NCBI RefSeq assembly: GCF_018613315.1
Contig: NZ_JAGGQL010000005.1
Coordinates: 270,245 to 334,244, forward strand
DNA from: Bacillus sp. ISL-37
GTDB taxonomy: Bacteria; Bacillota; Bacilli; Bacillales; Cytobacillaceae
Reading direction: 5' to 3'
Length of the DNA: 64,000 bases
Below, piece after piece: positions 1 through 8,534 of this stretch (positions are counted from its first letter, which is position 1; the number at the start of each line of letters is the position of its first letter). Under the pieces are notes generated by a model. That model saw nothing but the letters and a program-made list of their open reading frames with translations. It made no database searches and had not been told where the DNA came from. The translations under genes and the position numbers were made by a program.

Positions 1-24
1 AACCTGTCATGATTCCTTCGTTTT

Positions 25-62
25 CTTGACAGCTTTCAGAAGAAGATCATAAAGCTGTCAAG
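25..62. repeat. 12-bp perfect inverted repeat, 14-base loop
   Basis: Bases 25-36 (CTTGACAGCTTT) are exactly complementary to 51-62 (AAAGCTGTCAAG). No T-run follows the stem on either strand, so it does not look like an intrinsic terminator. It lies downstream of the mlpA terminator in the direction of transcription, so it may belong to the control region of the next gene beyond the window edge. Function not known. Confidence 0.6.
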
Positions 63-111
63 AATCACCCGGTTATACTAACTACTATCCGCCTAGCCCT
101 TTACTGAATGG

Positions 112-144
112 ATCAAAAACAGCAGCTTCACCTGGAAGCCGCTG
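112..144 (-). terminator. Intrinsic terminator downstream of mlpA
   Basis: On the minus strand bases 144-135 and 129-120 form a 10-bp stem (CAGCGGCTTC with GAAGCTGCTG, one G-T pair) with a 5-base loop, followed by TTTTTGAT. It starts 15 bases after the mlpA stop codon and should end the ylxY-mlpA transcript. Confidence 0.85.
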
Positions 145-158
145 TCGTTGGGATGATT

Positions 159-1391
159 TTATAAGTTTGGCAGTTCGCCATTTGGACTGATCAGCGAAAC
201 AGAGTATTTGTCTGTGAAGATCTTATTTGCCATGCCGTCGACGCTATCCTTGGTCACCTGGTCGATTTGTTCGACGATTTCATCAAGGGAGCGGTGTCTT
301 CCTAGCAGAAGTTCATTTTTTCCGTTTCTGCTCATGCGGCTGTTTGTGCTCTCAAGACTTAGCATCAGACTGCCTTTTAGCTGCTCTTTGCTGTTTTTGA
401 GTTCTTTCTCCGTAATACCGTCTGCGCGCAGCTTTCCGAGTGTATCCTGGACTGTTTCATATAAAACGCCAAGCTGATTTGCACCGGTGCCGCCATAAAT
501 AGTCACCATTCCGCTGTCGCGATAAGCGGAGTGATAGGAAAATACAGAATAAGCAAGGCCGCGTTGTTCACGTACCTCCTGGAACAATCTGCTGCTCATG
601 CTGCCTCCAAGTACATTGTTCAATACAATCAGGCTATAGACGTCTGAATGGCCAATTTGCAATCCTTCAAACCCAAGGCAAAGATGTGCTTGTTCAGTTT
701 CTTTTTTCCGGGAAGCCTGTGTTGCGTGGAACGCTGGTTTCTCATACTCCAGCTTCTCTTTGCTCGCTTCATATGAGCCAAAGAATTTTTCAGCATTATT
801 AATGAAAGATTCCGGAACGTTCCCAGCAATGGAAATGACCACGTTTTCCGGTCTGTAAGTATCATGCATATACTGCTCCAACTTTTCTCCTGTAAAGCTT
901 TGGAGCGTTTCTTCCGTACCAAGGATTGGGTACCCCAGTGGATGGTCACCATACACAGCCTGACTAAGCAAATCATGCACGATATCATCAGGTGTATCTT
1001 CATACATCTTGATTTCTTCATTTACAACGTTCTTCTCTTTATTTAGCTCCTCTGAATCAAAGGTAGAATTAAAGAACATATCGGCTAAAACTTCAAGTGC
1101 ATATTGTGCATGATTATCTAACACCTTAGCATAATAGCAGGTATATTCCTTGGAAGTGAATGCATTCACTTGGCCGCCAATGCTGTCAAAGGACTCTGCG
1201 ATTTCTCTGGCAGACCTTGTTTTGGTGCCCTTGAAGAACATATGCTCAAGGAAATGGGAAATCCCATTATTCTCTGGGTTTTCATTACGGGAGCCCGTTC
1301 CGATCCAAACTCCGATTGCGACAGAACGGACAGTTGGGATTTGTTCTAATACAATTCTTACACCGTTTTGGCATGTATATTTCTTTATCAT
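159..1391 (-). CDS. mlpA: M16-family zinc metalloprotease (MlpA/YmxG)
   Basis: This is a processing-peptidase-like member of the insulinase/pitrilysin (M16) family, 410 residues long. The inverted zinc motif HFLEH is at residues 46-50 and a conserved downstream segment NEEIKMYED supplies the third zinc-ligand glutamate; the C-terminal half has the family's RGLAYSV stretch. The ATG at 1391 is chosen because AGAGGAGG sits 6 bases upstream and the product then begins MIKKYTCQNG as in B. subtilis YmxG; an in-frame start at 1448 lacks this support. It is 83 bp downstream of ylxY and shares its terminator. The physiological substrate of the family in Bacillus is not well defined. The assignment is firm; the precise role is not. 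Confidence 0.93.
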   Translation of the reverse strand: MIKKYTCQNGVRIVLEQIPTVRSVAIGVWIGTGSRNENPENNGISHFLEHMFFKGTKTRSAREIAESFDSIGGQVNAFTSKEYTCYYAKVLDNHAQYALEVLADMFFNSTFDSEELNKEKNVVNEEIKMYEDTPDDIVHDLLSQAVYGDHPLGYPILGTEETLQSFTGEKLEQYMHDTYRPENVVISIAGNVPESFINNAEKFFGSYEASKEKLEYEKPAFHATQASRKKETEQAHLCLGFEGLQIGHSDVYSLIVLNNVLGGSMSSRLFQEVREQRGLAYSVFSYHSAYRDSGMVTIYGGTGANQLGVLYETVQDTLGKLRADGITEKELKNSKEQLKGSLMLSLESTNSRMSRNGKNELLLGRHRSLDEIVEQIDQVTKDSVDGMANKIFTDKYSVSLISPNGELPNL

Positions 1392-1474
1392 TATATTCCT
1401 CCTCTGGAACCTGCTGCTAAAACTTCTGCATTTACTTAGTATATCCATTTAACTTACTTTTTCCAAATACAATG

Positions 1475-2440
1475 CTATTCTTTCATTTTTTTTGCAGATA
1501 CTATCCGATTTTCACTCAACATATTTGATACAGTTCCAATTTGTAGATCTTTATCTTTTATTTGTGTGATTAATTGGTCGAGTGAGGCAGCCGTCGACTC
1601 TGTTGGATGCATTAAAATCATTGCACCATTATGAATCTTCCCCATCACCCTGTTGATCAGTTTTTCTGGCGATGGCTTCTGCCAGTCGATTGTATCAACA
1701 CTCCACATGACAGTCCCTAATTTATGGGCTGCGGCAATTTCAACTACCTCGTCCTTGTAATACCCGCTCGGTGGAGCGAACCATTTGGTCTTCACCCCGG
1801 TCACTGCATCAATAACTTCATTTGTCTTCCTAATCTCTTCATTTATTTTTGGAGCAGAAAGCTGCTTCATGTTTGGATGCGTAAATGAATGGTTTCCTAT
1901 CTCATGGCCTGCATCAGCAATCATTTTCGCCATACCTGGATTATTCTTTACCCATCTGCCTTCAAGAAAAAAACTTGCGGTCACATTATGCTTCTTCAAT
2001 GTCGCCAGCATCCCGGACAAATACTCATTTCCCCATGCTACATTGATAATAAAGCTGACCATTGGCTTTTCAGGATGTCCTTTGTAAATTGCCATGGGCG
2101 GCAAATCACTTAGATGGATTTCAGGAGGAACCTGTTTAAAGACCAGCTTTTCCGGGTCAAATTTCCCTTCCTTCTCCATCTTGCTAAATGATTTTTTTAC
2201 ATCTACTTTAAGACCGTTATAGCCGGGGATTACCTTCCAGACCGGATCCTTCCTGGCATCCGATGGTTCAATTTCATATTCTTTTGCTTTCATTTCGATT
2301 TCTGACATCAATGAATTCTCATTCCCTGTCACCGCAAGTGTCCCGGTTTTAAGTCCTGTTACATATGTATGAGAGAATGGATTATTCACCATGGTCCAGC
2401 CTGCAATCAACATGACAGAAATTAATATGAACTTTCTCAT
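1475..2440 (-). CDS. ylxY: YlxY-like polysaccharide deacetylase-family protein with altered active site
   Basis: 321 residues with an N-terminal hydrophobic segment (about 5-18) that looks like a signal peptide or anchor, and a NodB-homology domain from about residue 125 to 300. The metal-binding HSFTH motif is present near residue 182, and APPSGYY and MLMHPT motifs follow. However, the first NodB motif, normally TFDDG with the catalytic base and a metal-ligand Asp, reads NVAWGNEY, so both aspartates are missing. B. subtilis YlxY, as I remember it, shares this feature and sits in the same place between pnp and mlpA. It may bind rather than deacetylate a polymer, or use different chemistry. 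A strong RBS (AGAGGAGG) lies 8 bases before the ATG. Confidence 0.88.
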   Translation of the reverse strand: MRKFILISVMLIAGWTMVNNPFSHTYVTGLKTGTLAVTGNENSLMSEIEMKAKEYEIEPSDARKDPVWKVIPGYNGLKVDVKKSFSKMEKEGKFDPEKLVFKQVPPEIHLSDLPPMAIYKGHPEKPMVSFIINVAWGNEYLSGMLATLKKHNVTASFFLEGRWVKNNPGMAKMIADAGHEIGNHSFTHPNMKQLSAPKINEEIRKTNEVIDAVTGVKTKWFAPPSGYYKDEVVEIAAAHKLGTVMWSVDTIDWQKPSPEKLINRVMGKIHNGAMILMHPTESTAASLDQLITQIKDKDLQIGTVSNMLSENRIVSAKKMKE

Positions 2441-2654
2441 TTAATGTGCCTCCTCTTCTGTAAGGTCTCTTCATAAAATTGGCTTTGAGTCTAGGATGTA
2501 CAAACAAGGCCTTATTTTATTTTATGAAACAGAAGGACAAGGTAGAACGGAAGACAATTGTGAGCCATCAAAGAAAAGAGATGGGCATGAATACTGGCAT
2601 GCGTGGAACATGCTTCGGATGAGCTTGGGTTGTTAAAAATAATTTGTGAGAAAA

Positions 2655-2686
2655 TCAAAAAAAGACCGGGATTGCCCCCGGCCTTT
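2655..2686 (-). terminator. Intrinsic terminator of pnp
   Basis: Minus-strand GGCCGGG (2683-2677) pairs with CCCGGTC (2670-2664), extended by flanking A-T pairs, and is followed by a run of seven T. Confidence 0.85.
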
Positions 2687-2727
2687 AAATGATTTATAAT
2701 AAGAAACCTTTGAACTGAGATCAGTAT

Positions 2728-2761
2728 CCAGCTCCAGCGCCTAGCACCTCGAGACGCTTCC
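2728..2761. repeat. Possible fragment of a dispersed Bacillaceae intergenic repeat
   Basis: The stretch containing CAGCTCCAGCGCCTAGC followed by CTCGAGACGCTTCC is GC-richer than its surroundings. It matches a motif I recall from many intergenic regions of Bacillus-related genomes. There is no second copy in this window, so the call rests on memory and not on visible repetition. Confidence 0.35.
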
Positions 2762-2772
2762 GCATTTCTAAT

Positions 2773-4890
2773 TTATGATTGTTTTTCAGCTTTTTCACGC
2801 TGTTCTTTCAACACTGCCTTGCGTGAAAGATTGACTCTTCCTTGCTTGTCGATTTCAGTGACCTTAACCAGAAGTTCATCTCCCAGCTTAAGAACATCTT
2901 CAACTTTTCCTACCCGCTCTTCAGCAAGCTCGGAAATGTGCACCAAACCGTCTTTTCCAGGGAAGATTTCCACGAACGCACCAAACTTTTCTATGCGGCG
3001 GACTTTGCCAAGATACATCTCTCCGACTTCGACTTCACGGACGATATCTTCGATGATTTTCTTGGCCCTTTGGATCATTTCTTCGTCTACTGAACCAATA
3101 AATACCGTACCATCTTGTTCGATATCGATTTTTACGCCAGTTTCTTCAATGATTTTATTGATCTGTTTTCCGCTTGGCCCAATGACGTCGCGAATTTTAT
3201 CCGGCTTGATCCACATCGTAATGATTTTCGGAGCATATTGTGAAAGCTGCTCACGTGGTTCATTGATAGTGGCAAGCATAGATTCAAGAATATGCATACG
3301 ACCTTTTTTCGCCTGTTGTAAAGCTTCATCAAGAATCTCACGGGATAACCCATCAATCTTAATATCCATCTGCAATGCCGTAACACCTTTTGCCGTTCCG
3401 GCTACTTTGAAGTCCATGTCACCAAGGTGGTCTTCCATACCCTGGATATCAGAGAGAATAGAGTAGTGTTCTCCTGATTTGATTAGACCCATAGCAATAC
3501 CAGCTACCGGTGCTTTAATCGGCACACCAGCATCCATCAAAGCTAATGTACTTGCACAAATACTCGCCTGTGAAGTAGAACCATTTGATTCAAGAACCTC
3601 GGATACAAGGCGTACTGTATATGGGAAGTCTTTTTCATTAGGGATAACAGGTTCAAGCGCACGTTCACCAAGTGCACCGTGCCCAATTTCACGTCGGCCT
3701 GGTCCGCGAATCGGTCCAGTTTCACCTACAGAGAATAATGGGAAGTTATAATGGTGCATAAAACGTTTTTCTTCTTCGATTCCAAGGCCATCAAGGATTT
3801 GGACATCCCCCATAGCTCCAAGTGTACAGATGCTCAAAGCCTGTGTTTGTCCCCTTGTGAACAAGCCCGAACCATGAGTTCGCGGAAGCAAGCCTACTTC
3901 TGAAGAAAGTGGGCGGATTTCGTCGACTCCACGGCCATCTGGACGTACTTTTTCTTCCGTAATCAAGCGGCGCACTTCACCTTTGACGATTTTATCAAGG
4001 ATCTGTTTCACCATTTTAAGCTGGTCTGCATCCGCTTCCTGCTCTTCATATCGAGCAACAACGGAATTTTTCACTTCTTTGATTGCGTCTTCACGTGCAT
4101 GCTTTTCTTGTACCTGGATTGCAGCCAGCATGTCTTGCTCACAAATTCCGCGCACTTCTGATTCTAACTCTTTGTCTATTTCAAAGAGAGTAATTTCGCG
4201 CTTCACTTTACCAACCTGTGCCACGATTTCCTGTTGGAAAGCAATGAGACGCTTGATTTCGTCATGTCCAAACATGATTGCTTCAAGCATTACTTCTTCA
4301 GGAACCTCATCAGCACCTGCTTCAACCATGTTGATCGCATCCATTGTACCTGCAACGACAAGATGCATATCGCTCTTTTCTGTTTCTTCAACAGATGGAT
4401 TAATGACGAACTTTCCATCAATTCTTCCAACTGTCACACCAGCGATTGGCCCTTCAAACGGAATATCGGAAACACATAGCGCCAGTGATGAACCAAACAT
4501 TGCAGCCATTTCAGATGAACAATTTTGATCCACACTCATGACAATGCTGATTACCTGGACATCATTACGGAAACCATCAGCGAATAACGGACGGATTGGA
4601 CGGTCAATCAAGCGGCTGGCAAGAATAGCCTTCTCACTTGGACGTCCTTCACGCTTAATAAAACCACCTGGGATTTTACCAACAGCATATAATCTTTCTT
4701 CATAATTTACTGTTAGCGGGAAAAAGTCTAAATTCTTCGGTTCTTTTGAAGCAGTTGCAGTACTTAATACTGCTGTATCGCCGTAACGGACAAGTACAGC
4801 TCCATTTGCCTGCTTAGCAAGCTGCCCTATTTCAACTGTCAGCTTACGGCCTGCCCAGTCAAAGGAAAAACTTTGTTTTGCTTGTTCCAT
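2773..4890 (-). CDS. pnp: Polyribonucleotide nucleotidyltransferase (PNPase)
   Basis: Phosphorolytic 3'-5' exoribonuclease acting in mRNA decay and in competence and cold growth in Bacillus. The 705-residue product shows two RNase PH domains (about 10-220 and 310-540) joined by a helical linker, then a KH domain with [11 protein letters not shown] near residue 555 and a C-terminal S1 domain ([20 protein letters not shown]) from about 620. I chose the ATG at 4890, preceded by GAGAGGGG at 9 bases, giving MEQAKQSF; a longer start at 4923 would add 11 residues without family support. It follows rpsO, as in most bacteria, but the rpsO terminator separates them, so it has its own promoter or depends on readthrough. 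Confidence 0.97.
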   Translation of the reverse strand: MEQAKQSFSFDWAGRKLTVEIGQLAKQANGAVLVRYGDTAVLSTATASKEPKNLDFFPLTVNYEERLYAVGKIPGGFIKREGRPSEKAILASRLIDRPIRPLFADGFRNDVQVISIVMSVDQNCSSEMAAMFGSSLALCVSDIPFEGPIAGVTVGRIDGKFVINPSVEETEKSDMHLVVAGTMDAINMVEAGADEVPEEVMLEAIMFGHDEIKRLIAFQQEIVAQVGKVKREITLFEIDKELESEVRGICEQDMLAAIQVQEKHAREDAIKEVKNSVVARYEEQEADADQLKMVKQILDKIVKGEVRRLITEEKVRPDGRGVDEIRPLSSEVGLLPRTHGSGLFTRGQTQALSICTLGAMGDVQILDGLGIEEEKRFMHHYNFPLFSVGETGPIRGPGRREIGHGALGERALEPVIPNEKDFPYTVRLVSEVLESNGSTSQASICASTLALMDAGVPIKAPVAGIAMGLIKSGEHYSILSDIQGMEDHLGDMDFKVAGTAKGVTALQMDIKIDGLSREILDEALQQAKKGRMHILESMLATINEPREQLSQYAPKIITMWIKPDKIRDVIGPSGKQINKIIEETGVKIDIEQDGTVFIGSVDEEMIQRAKKIIEDIVREVEVGEMYLGKVRRIEKFGAFVEIFPGKDGLVHISELAEERVGKVEDVLKLGDELLVKVTEIDKQGRVNLSRKAVLKEQREKAEKQS

Positions 4891-5151
4891 ACATTTAAGC
4901 CCCTCTCTACCATGAAAATCCATCCAGATTTACTATCTGGGAAAATTATTTAAAAACAGTACCATTGCCTGTCTTATAACAAATATACCTTTATAAAAGA
5001 GATTAAAACACATAAGACGAGTCTGGTTCATCAGACATCGTTTTAAATTGCCTGTCCTGCTTCAGGAGAAGACTTTTTATGTTATAGTATGCGCCAAAAC
5101 ACAGCGCTTAATATCAATATAATGTTATGTACATCAAAAATTTTGCCTAAT
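4891..5151. other. pnp 5' region
   Basis: About 260 bases between the rpsO terminator and pnp. On the minus strand it contains small hairpins, GTCTG-ATGAAC-CAGAC and, 20-odd bases before the RBS, CCAGAT-AGTAA-ATCTGG (4922-4938 on the plus strand). A TATAAC-like -10 element is seen near 5083-5088 with no good -35. No ORF is supported. Confidence 0.4.
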
Positions 5152-5177
5152 AAAAAAGCGGGATAAATCCCGCTTTT
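5152..5177 (-). terminator. Intrinsic terminator of rpsO
   Basis: Minus strand AAAAGCGGGA-TTTA-TCCCGCTTTTTT, a compact GC stem followed by T residues, 6 bases after the rpsO stop. Confidence 0.9.
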
Positions 5178-5182
5178 ACAGA

Positions 5183-5452
5183 CTATCTACGTAGACCAAG
5201 CTTGTTGATTAACTCGCGGTAACGAGCAACATCCTTGTTACGAAGGTAAGTCAAAAGATTACGACGCTTACCTACCATTTTCAAAAGACCGCGACGTGAG
5301 TGGTGGTCCTTCTTGTGAACGCGCAAGTGGTCGTTCAATGTGTTGATTTCTGCAGTAAGGACAGCGATTTGAACTTCTGGAGATCCAGTATCACTTTCGT
5401 GAGTCTTGAATTCGTTGATAAGTTCGTTTTTACGTTCTTTTGTGATTGCCAT
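5183..5452 (-). CDS. rpsO: 30S ribosomal protein S15
   Basis: 89-residue S15, a primary 16S rRNA-binding protein of the small subunit platform. It has the expected length and family signature, including [18 protein letters not shown] in the rRNA-binding region and the C-terminal [12 protein letters not shown]. The ATG at 5452 gives MAITKERK and has GGAGGTG 6 bases upstream; the in-frame start at 5467 is rejected because it lies within the RBS region. It is expressed alone, with its own promoter overlapping the end of ribF and its own terminator, and a leader that may be the target of S15 autoregulation. Confidence 0.98.
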   Translation of the reverse strand: MAITKERKNELINEFKTHESDTGSPEVQIAVLTAEINTLNDHLRVHKKDHHSRRGLLKMVGKRRNLLTYLRNKDVARYRELINKLGLRR

Positions 5453-5537
5453 CCGTTTCACCTCCAATTAGTAATCCCCTGTTACCGAGCAAGCGTCGGT
5501 GACTCGACTTGCCAAGCAAAGGTTCTTTTTTGATACG
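5453..5537 (-). promoter_or_regulatory. rpsO 5' leader, possible S15 autoregulatory site
   Basis: The untranslated leader can fold into ACCGA-CGCTTGC-TCGGT (5484-5500) just upstream of the RBS. S15 binds and represses its own leader in several bacteria, including Geobacillus. Sequence alone does not show S15 binding here. Confidence 0.35.
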
Positions 5538-5543
5538 TTAATA

Positions 5544-5572
5544 AGAATACATCTTTTTACGACAAAAAGCAA
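5544..5572 (-). promoter_or_regulatory. Sigma-A-type promoter of rpsO
   Basis: Minus strand TTGCTT (5572-5567), 17-bp spacer, TATTCT (5549-5544). Four of six matches in each box, correct spacing, and the position fits an independently transcribed rpsO just after the ribF stop. Confidence 0.5.
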
Positions 5573-5574
5573 GT

Positions 5575-6528
5575 CTAACCCTTGTTTTTTTCAAAGTAGA
5601 GCATTGCTTCTTTCTTATCTTTTTCGATTTGGGCGACAAGCTGCTGTATTCCCTCGAATTTCCGCTCACTTCTAAGACGCATGTGCCACTCTATCGCTGC
5701 TGACTCCCGGTAGATCTCTTTGTTAAAATTGAAGATGTTAACTTCCACCGATGGTTTGTCCTTTTTCTCCTTGTGGAAGGTTGGTTTGTAGCCGACATTG
5801 CATACACCTTCATGCCATGCTCCTTCAACTTGGATCTTTACGGCGTAAACACCTGTAGGAGGAAGAATGTACTGGTCTTCCATCTGAACATTCGCCGTCG
5901 GAAAACCGATTGTGCGCCCGCGGCGTTCTCCATTTATAACTGTTCCCTTAGTGGTGTAAAATCTCCCTAGCAATGTAGGCATCTCCTCCACCTTTCCGTC
6001 CCTTAAAAGGGCACGGATCAAAGTAGAGCTAACCTTTTCTGCCTCTTGATTGGACAGCTTTGATACTACTGTAAAATCGAATTTACCTCTCGAATGGAAC
6101 TGGATTGTCTCCATATTCCCTTTCCCCATTTTGCCGTAAGAATAGTCGAAACCTGCTACAACATGGTGTACATTCAACCCGATGATATATTGATCGACAA
6201 ATTCCTGGGGCAAAAGACTTGAGAATTCGATTGAGAAGTTGACAACAAATAAGTAATCCACACCCATATCCTCGACTATTCGAATTTTCTCATCCAAGGG
6301 TGTTATATATTCCATGTGTTGGACGCTCTTGCCAAGAACTACAGAAGGATGAGGATCAAAGGTCATGACCGCACTCTTCAGGCCTTTGGCTTCAGCCTCT
6401 TTTTTTGCTTCTTTGATGACCTGCTGATGCCCTAAATGTACTCCGTCAAAATAGCCCAGTGCCATAGCCATCGCTGGAAAATCTTCTCTTCTATATTCAT
6501 GAGGGTGGTTTAGCTTAATCAATTTCAC
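5575..6528 (-). CDS. ribF: Bifunctional riboflavin kinase / FAD synthetase
   Basis: Converts riboflavin to FMN and then FAD; called RibC in B. subtilis. The N-terminal FAD-synthetase domain has the nucleotidyltransferase motif GYFDGVHLGHQ near residue 28, and the C-terminal riboflavin kinase domain (from about 180) has GRTIGFPTAN and CNVGYKPTF. I choose GTG at 6528 (317 residues, MKLIKLNHP), with AAAGGTGAG 7 bases upstream; GTG at 6540 would overlap that RBS. It follows truB by 87 bp and is followed by rpsO, the standard Bacillus order. All catalytic motifs appear intact. Confidence 0.95.
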   Translation of the reverse strand: MKLIKLNHPHEYRREDFPAMAMALGYFDGVHLGHQQVIKEAKKEAEAKGLKSAVMTFDPHPSVVLGKSVQHMEYITPLDEKIRIVEDMGVDYLFVVNFSIEFSSLLPQEFVDQYIIGLNVHHVVAGFDYSYGKMGKGNMETIQFHSRGKFDFTVVSKLSNQEAEKVSSTLIRALLRDGKVEEMPTLLGRFYTTKGTVINGERRGRTIGFPTANVQMEDQYILPPTGVYAVKIQVEGAWHEGVCNVGYKPTFHKEKKDKPSVEVNIFNFNKEIYRESAAIEWHMRLRSERKFEGIQQLVAQIEKDKKEAMLYFEKNKG

Positions 6529-6615
6529 GATATTACTCACCTTTTCTGACCCAGCTGCTCATTTATCAAGACAATTGCAATAATTGCTTACTTATAAGAA
6601 AAAGCAAAAGATAGA

Positions 6616-7533
6616 CTACTGCTCATTTCTTAGTACCTTATCAGGCTTCATCATCCCAATTTTGGTTGGGTGTGCCCTGTAGATCGCGAGCGCTTTTTCG
6701 TCTTCTGTTTCTACTACGATAGGACCGTCAATCCCCTTAAAATCCTCTGGGATCGTAAGCAGTGCCCCATTTTTCACTTTCTCTGCTACTTTATCATTAA
6801 TGCGATATTTCGGCAAATAAGAAATACCAGCTTCCAATGGGTGCAGAGCAGTATCCAGCTCGCTTTCTTGTGCCAATTCTTCAAGCTGTTCAAAAGTATA
6901 GCAGTCCTCAATAGTGAAGTCAGCGGATTGTATCCTCACAAGGGAAGACATATGTGCAGGATAGCCTAATTTTTCCCCAATCGTCACTGCCAATGTTCGA
7001 ATGTACGTGCCCTTGCTGCATGTTACCCGGAATTTAAAGCTAACCTGCTGACCTTCAAACGAATCCCTGTCATCAAGAAGCTCTATGCCATAAATAGTGA
7101 CTTTCCTGGTTGGCCTTTCGACTTCAATCCCTTGTCTCGCGTATTCGTATAATTTTTTTCCATTTACTTTTACAGCTGAATACATTGGTGGTGTCTGTTC
7201 AATTTCACCCTCCAGCGACTGGAGGACCTTTAGGATCTCGTCTCTTGTTATGACCCTGTCCACTTGTTTTTCCACGACCTTCTCACCCGAAGCATCTTCT
7301 GTAGTGGTCGTGAATCCAAGGGTGACTTCACCCTCATATGCCTTTCCTGCATCTGTAATGTATTCGGCGATTTTTGTCGCCTTTCCAATACAAATTGGCA
7401 ATACTCCAGTCACATCAGGATCAAGTGTGCCTGTATGCCCGACCTTCTTCGTTCTTAACAGTTTCCTGAGTTTAAACACACAATCATGCGAAGTCATTCC
7501 CGCTGGTTTAAAAAGAGGCAGAATCCCTTCCAT
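6616..7533 (-). CDS. truB: tRNA pseudouridine(55) synthase TruB
   Basis: Isomerises U55 to pseudouridine in the T-loop of tRNAs. 305 residues, normal family length. The catalytic aspartate lies in the motif HTGTLDPDVTGVLP near residues 33-46, after the N-terminal KPAGMTSHD; a C-terminal PUA-like tail follows. GAGG lies 9 bases before the ATG. Unlike in a continuous rbfA-truB operon, here a terminator and a repeat element separate it from rbfA, so it should have a promoter within 7534-7776; I did not find a strong one. Confidence 0.96.
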   Translation of the reverse strand: MEGILPLFKPAGMTSHDCVFKLRKLLRTKKVGHTGTLDPDVTGVLPICIGKATKIAEYITDAGKAYEGEVTLGFTTTTEDASGEKVVEKQVDRVITRDEILKVLQSLEGEIEQTPPMYSAVKVNGKKLYEYARQGIEVERPTRKVTIYGIELLDDRDSFEGQQVSFKFRVTCSKGTYIRTLAVTIGEKLGYPAHMSSLVRIQSADFTIEDCYTFEQLEELAQESELDTALHPLEAGISYLPKYRINDKVAEKVKNGALLTIPEDFKGIDGPIVVETEDEKALAIYRAHPTKIGMMKPDKVLRNEQ

Positions 7534-7564
7534 TTTCTTTTTCCTCGATTCTTTTATGTATTAG

Positions 7565-7735
7565 GCTCTTTTCTCAAACCTTGTTGCTATTGGCTACAAA
7601 ATAGGATTGAATGACCTATGTTCTTCACAAGAATAAAGCATATTATGAGAAAAGAGCTTGCAAACTTAATACCGACCTACAAAATGGCTTTTTATCACGT
7701 TAAAATCGGCTTTGGGATTTTAACAACAACCTTTA
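7565..7735 (+). repeat. Intergenic repeat element, copy A
   Basis: Fills most of the rbfA-truB gap. It carries a 12-bp inverted repeat (GCTCTTTTCTCA at 7565-7576, TGAGAAAAGAGC at 7646-7657) and then a 9-bp inverted repeat (GTTAAAATC at 7699-7707, GATTTTAAC at 7716-7724). A second copy in the opposite orientation is at 19784-19978. The two share blocks, including an identical 20-mer (7659-7678 matches the complement of 19856-19875). There is no ORF inside. It may be a small non-autonomous mobile element or a structured RNA element. Confidence 0.85.
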
Positions 7736-7776
7736 CGAAAACAGCCATGTATTAGTCGCTTTTACGACTCTTATCG

Positions 7777-7813
7777 AAAAAAATGGATAGACAAAAGTGT
7801 CTATCCATTTTTC
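7777..7813 (-). terminator. Intrinsic terminator of the rimP-rbfA operon
   Basis: AAATGGATAGAC and GTCTATCCATTT form a 12-bp perfect stem with a short loop; the minus strand continues into TTTTTTCG. It lies about 40 bases after the rbfA stop. Flanking T and A runs could allow function on both strands, but only minus-strand genes are present. Confidence 0.85.
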
Positions 7814-7852
7814 ATATCAAGATCAACGGTTCAGACAATTATGTCTATCCGT

Positions 7853-8233
7853 TTAATCATTGTCCTTTTCTTGCCCTTCTTCTCCAGGCTGCTCATCCCT
7901 GTGCAGCTCATGGATTAACGTATTGATACGATTACCGTAAGCCATCGTTTCATCAAATTCAAAGATCAGTTCAGGAGTCTTTCTCAGGCGGATTCGCTGG
8001 CCAATTTCTGTCCTGATGAAGCCCTTGGCCTTCGCTAATCCTTTAAGAGTGTCTTCCCTCTGTTGTTCGTCGCCTAAAACAGATATATACACCTTTGCCT
8101 GCTGAAGATCCCCTGTAACCTCGACATCCGTTACTGTTACGAAACCTACTCGCGGATCCTTGATTTTACGGCTGATGATATCGCCTATTTCTTTCTTCAT
8201 TTGTTCGCCAACACGATTTACTCTATGACCCAT
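7853..8233 (-). CDS. rbfA: 30S ribosome-binding factor RbfA
   Basis: Late 16S rRNA maturation and cold-shock factor that binds the 30S subunit. 126 residues with a KH-like fold; family features include [20 protein letters not shown] at the start and VYISVLGDE in the middle. The ATG at 8233 is preferred because GAGGTG is 7 bases upstream; the TTG at 8239 is too close to it. Last gene of the rimP operon, 19 bp after ylxP. Confidence 0.95.
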   Translation of the reverse strand: MGHRVNRVGEQMKKEIGDIISRKIKDPRVGFVTVTDVEVTGDLQQAKVYISVLGDEQQREDTLKGLAKAKGFIRTEIGQRIRLRKTPELIFEFDETMAYGNRINTLIHELHRDEQPGEEGQEKDND

Positions 8234-8252
8234 TTTCAATCACCTCGTTCTA

Positions 8253-8534
8253 TCAAAGCCATTCTATTTCGGTGATGGTACGTTCGATCTCCGGAAAAGA
8301 ATCAATCATTTTCAAGGCATTCTGAAGCTCTCTTTCTGTGGACACCTTGGATGCCGATACGGCTGCAACTGCAATTGTTGTCCGCTGCCAAACATCATGA
8401 TGGTCTACTTCAGAAACCGAAATATTGTACTTCTGCTTCAGCCTTGTAATAATCCGCTGCAAGACAGCTCTCTTTTCTTTTAGAGAATGAGCATCATAGA
8501 TGATGCACTCACAGGCTGCTAAGCCTACTACCAT
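8253..8534 (-). CDS. ylxP: DUF503 family protein YlxP
   Basis: 93-residue conserved protein of the DUF503 family, found in this operon across Firmicutes. Its start codon overlaps the infB stop by one base (TAATG), so translation is probably coupled. Visible family features are the N-terminal ACECIIYDAHSLKEKRAVLQ and the SEVDHHDVWQR segment. No enzymatic function is established; position suggests a link to ribosome maturation or translation. Confidence 0.93.
   Translation of the reverse strand: MVVGLAACECIIYDAHSLKEKRAVLQRIITRLKQKYNISVSEVDHHDVWQRTTIAVAAVSASKVSTERELQNALKMIDSFPEIERTITEIEWL

Larger units (their letters stand above)
2441..2772. other. pnp-ylxY intergenic region
   Basis: 332 bases without a convincing gene. 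It holds the pnp terminator, a short piece resembling a dispersed Bacillaceae repeat (2728-2761), and about 200 bases upstream of ylxY that must carry its promoter, since the pnp terminator precedes it. I found no clear -35/-10 pair for ylxY, so a minor sigma factor is possible. Confidence 0.5.

Noticed and set aside
7565-7735. CRISPR-like or insertion-sequence interpretation of the repeat
   Set aside because: Only two copies 12 kb apart, no spacers, no transposase and no clear target duplications.
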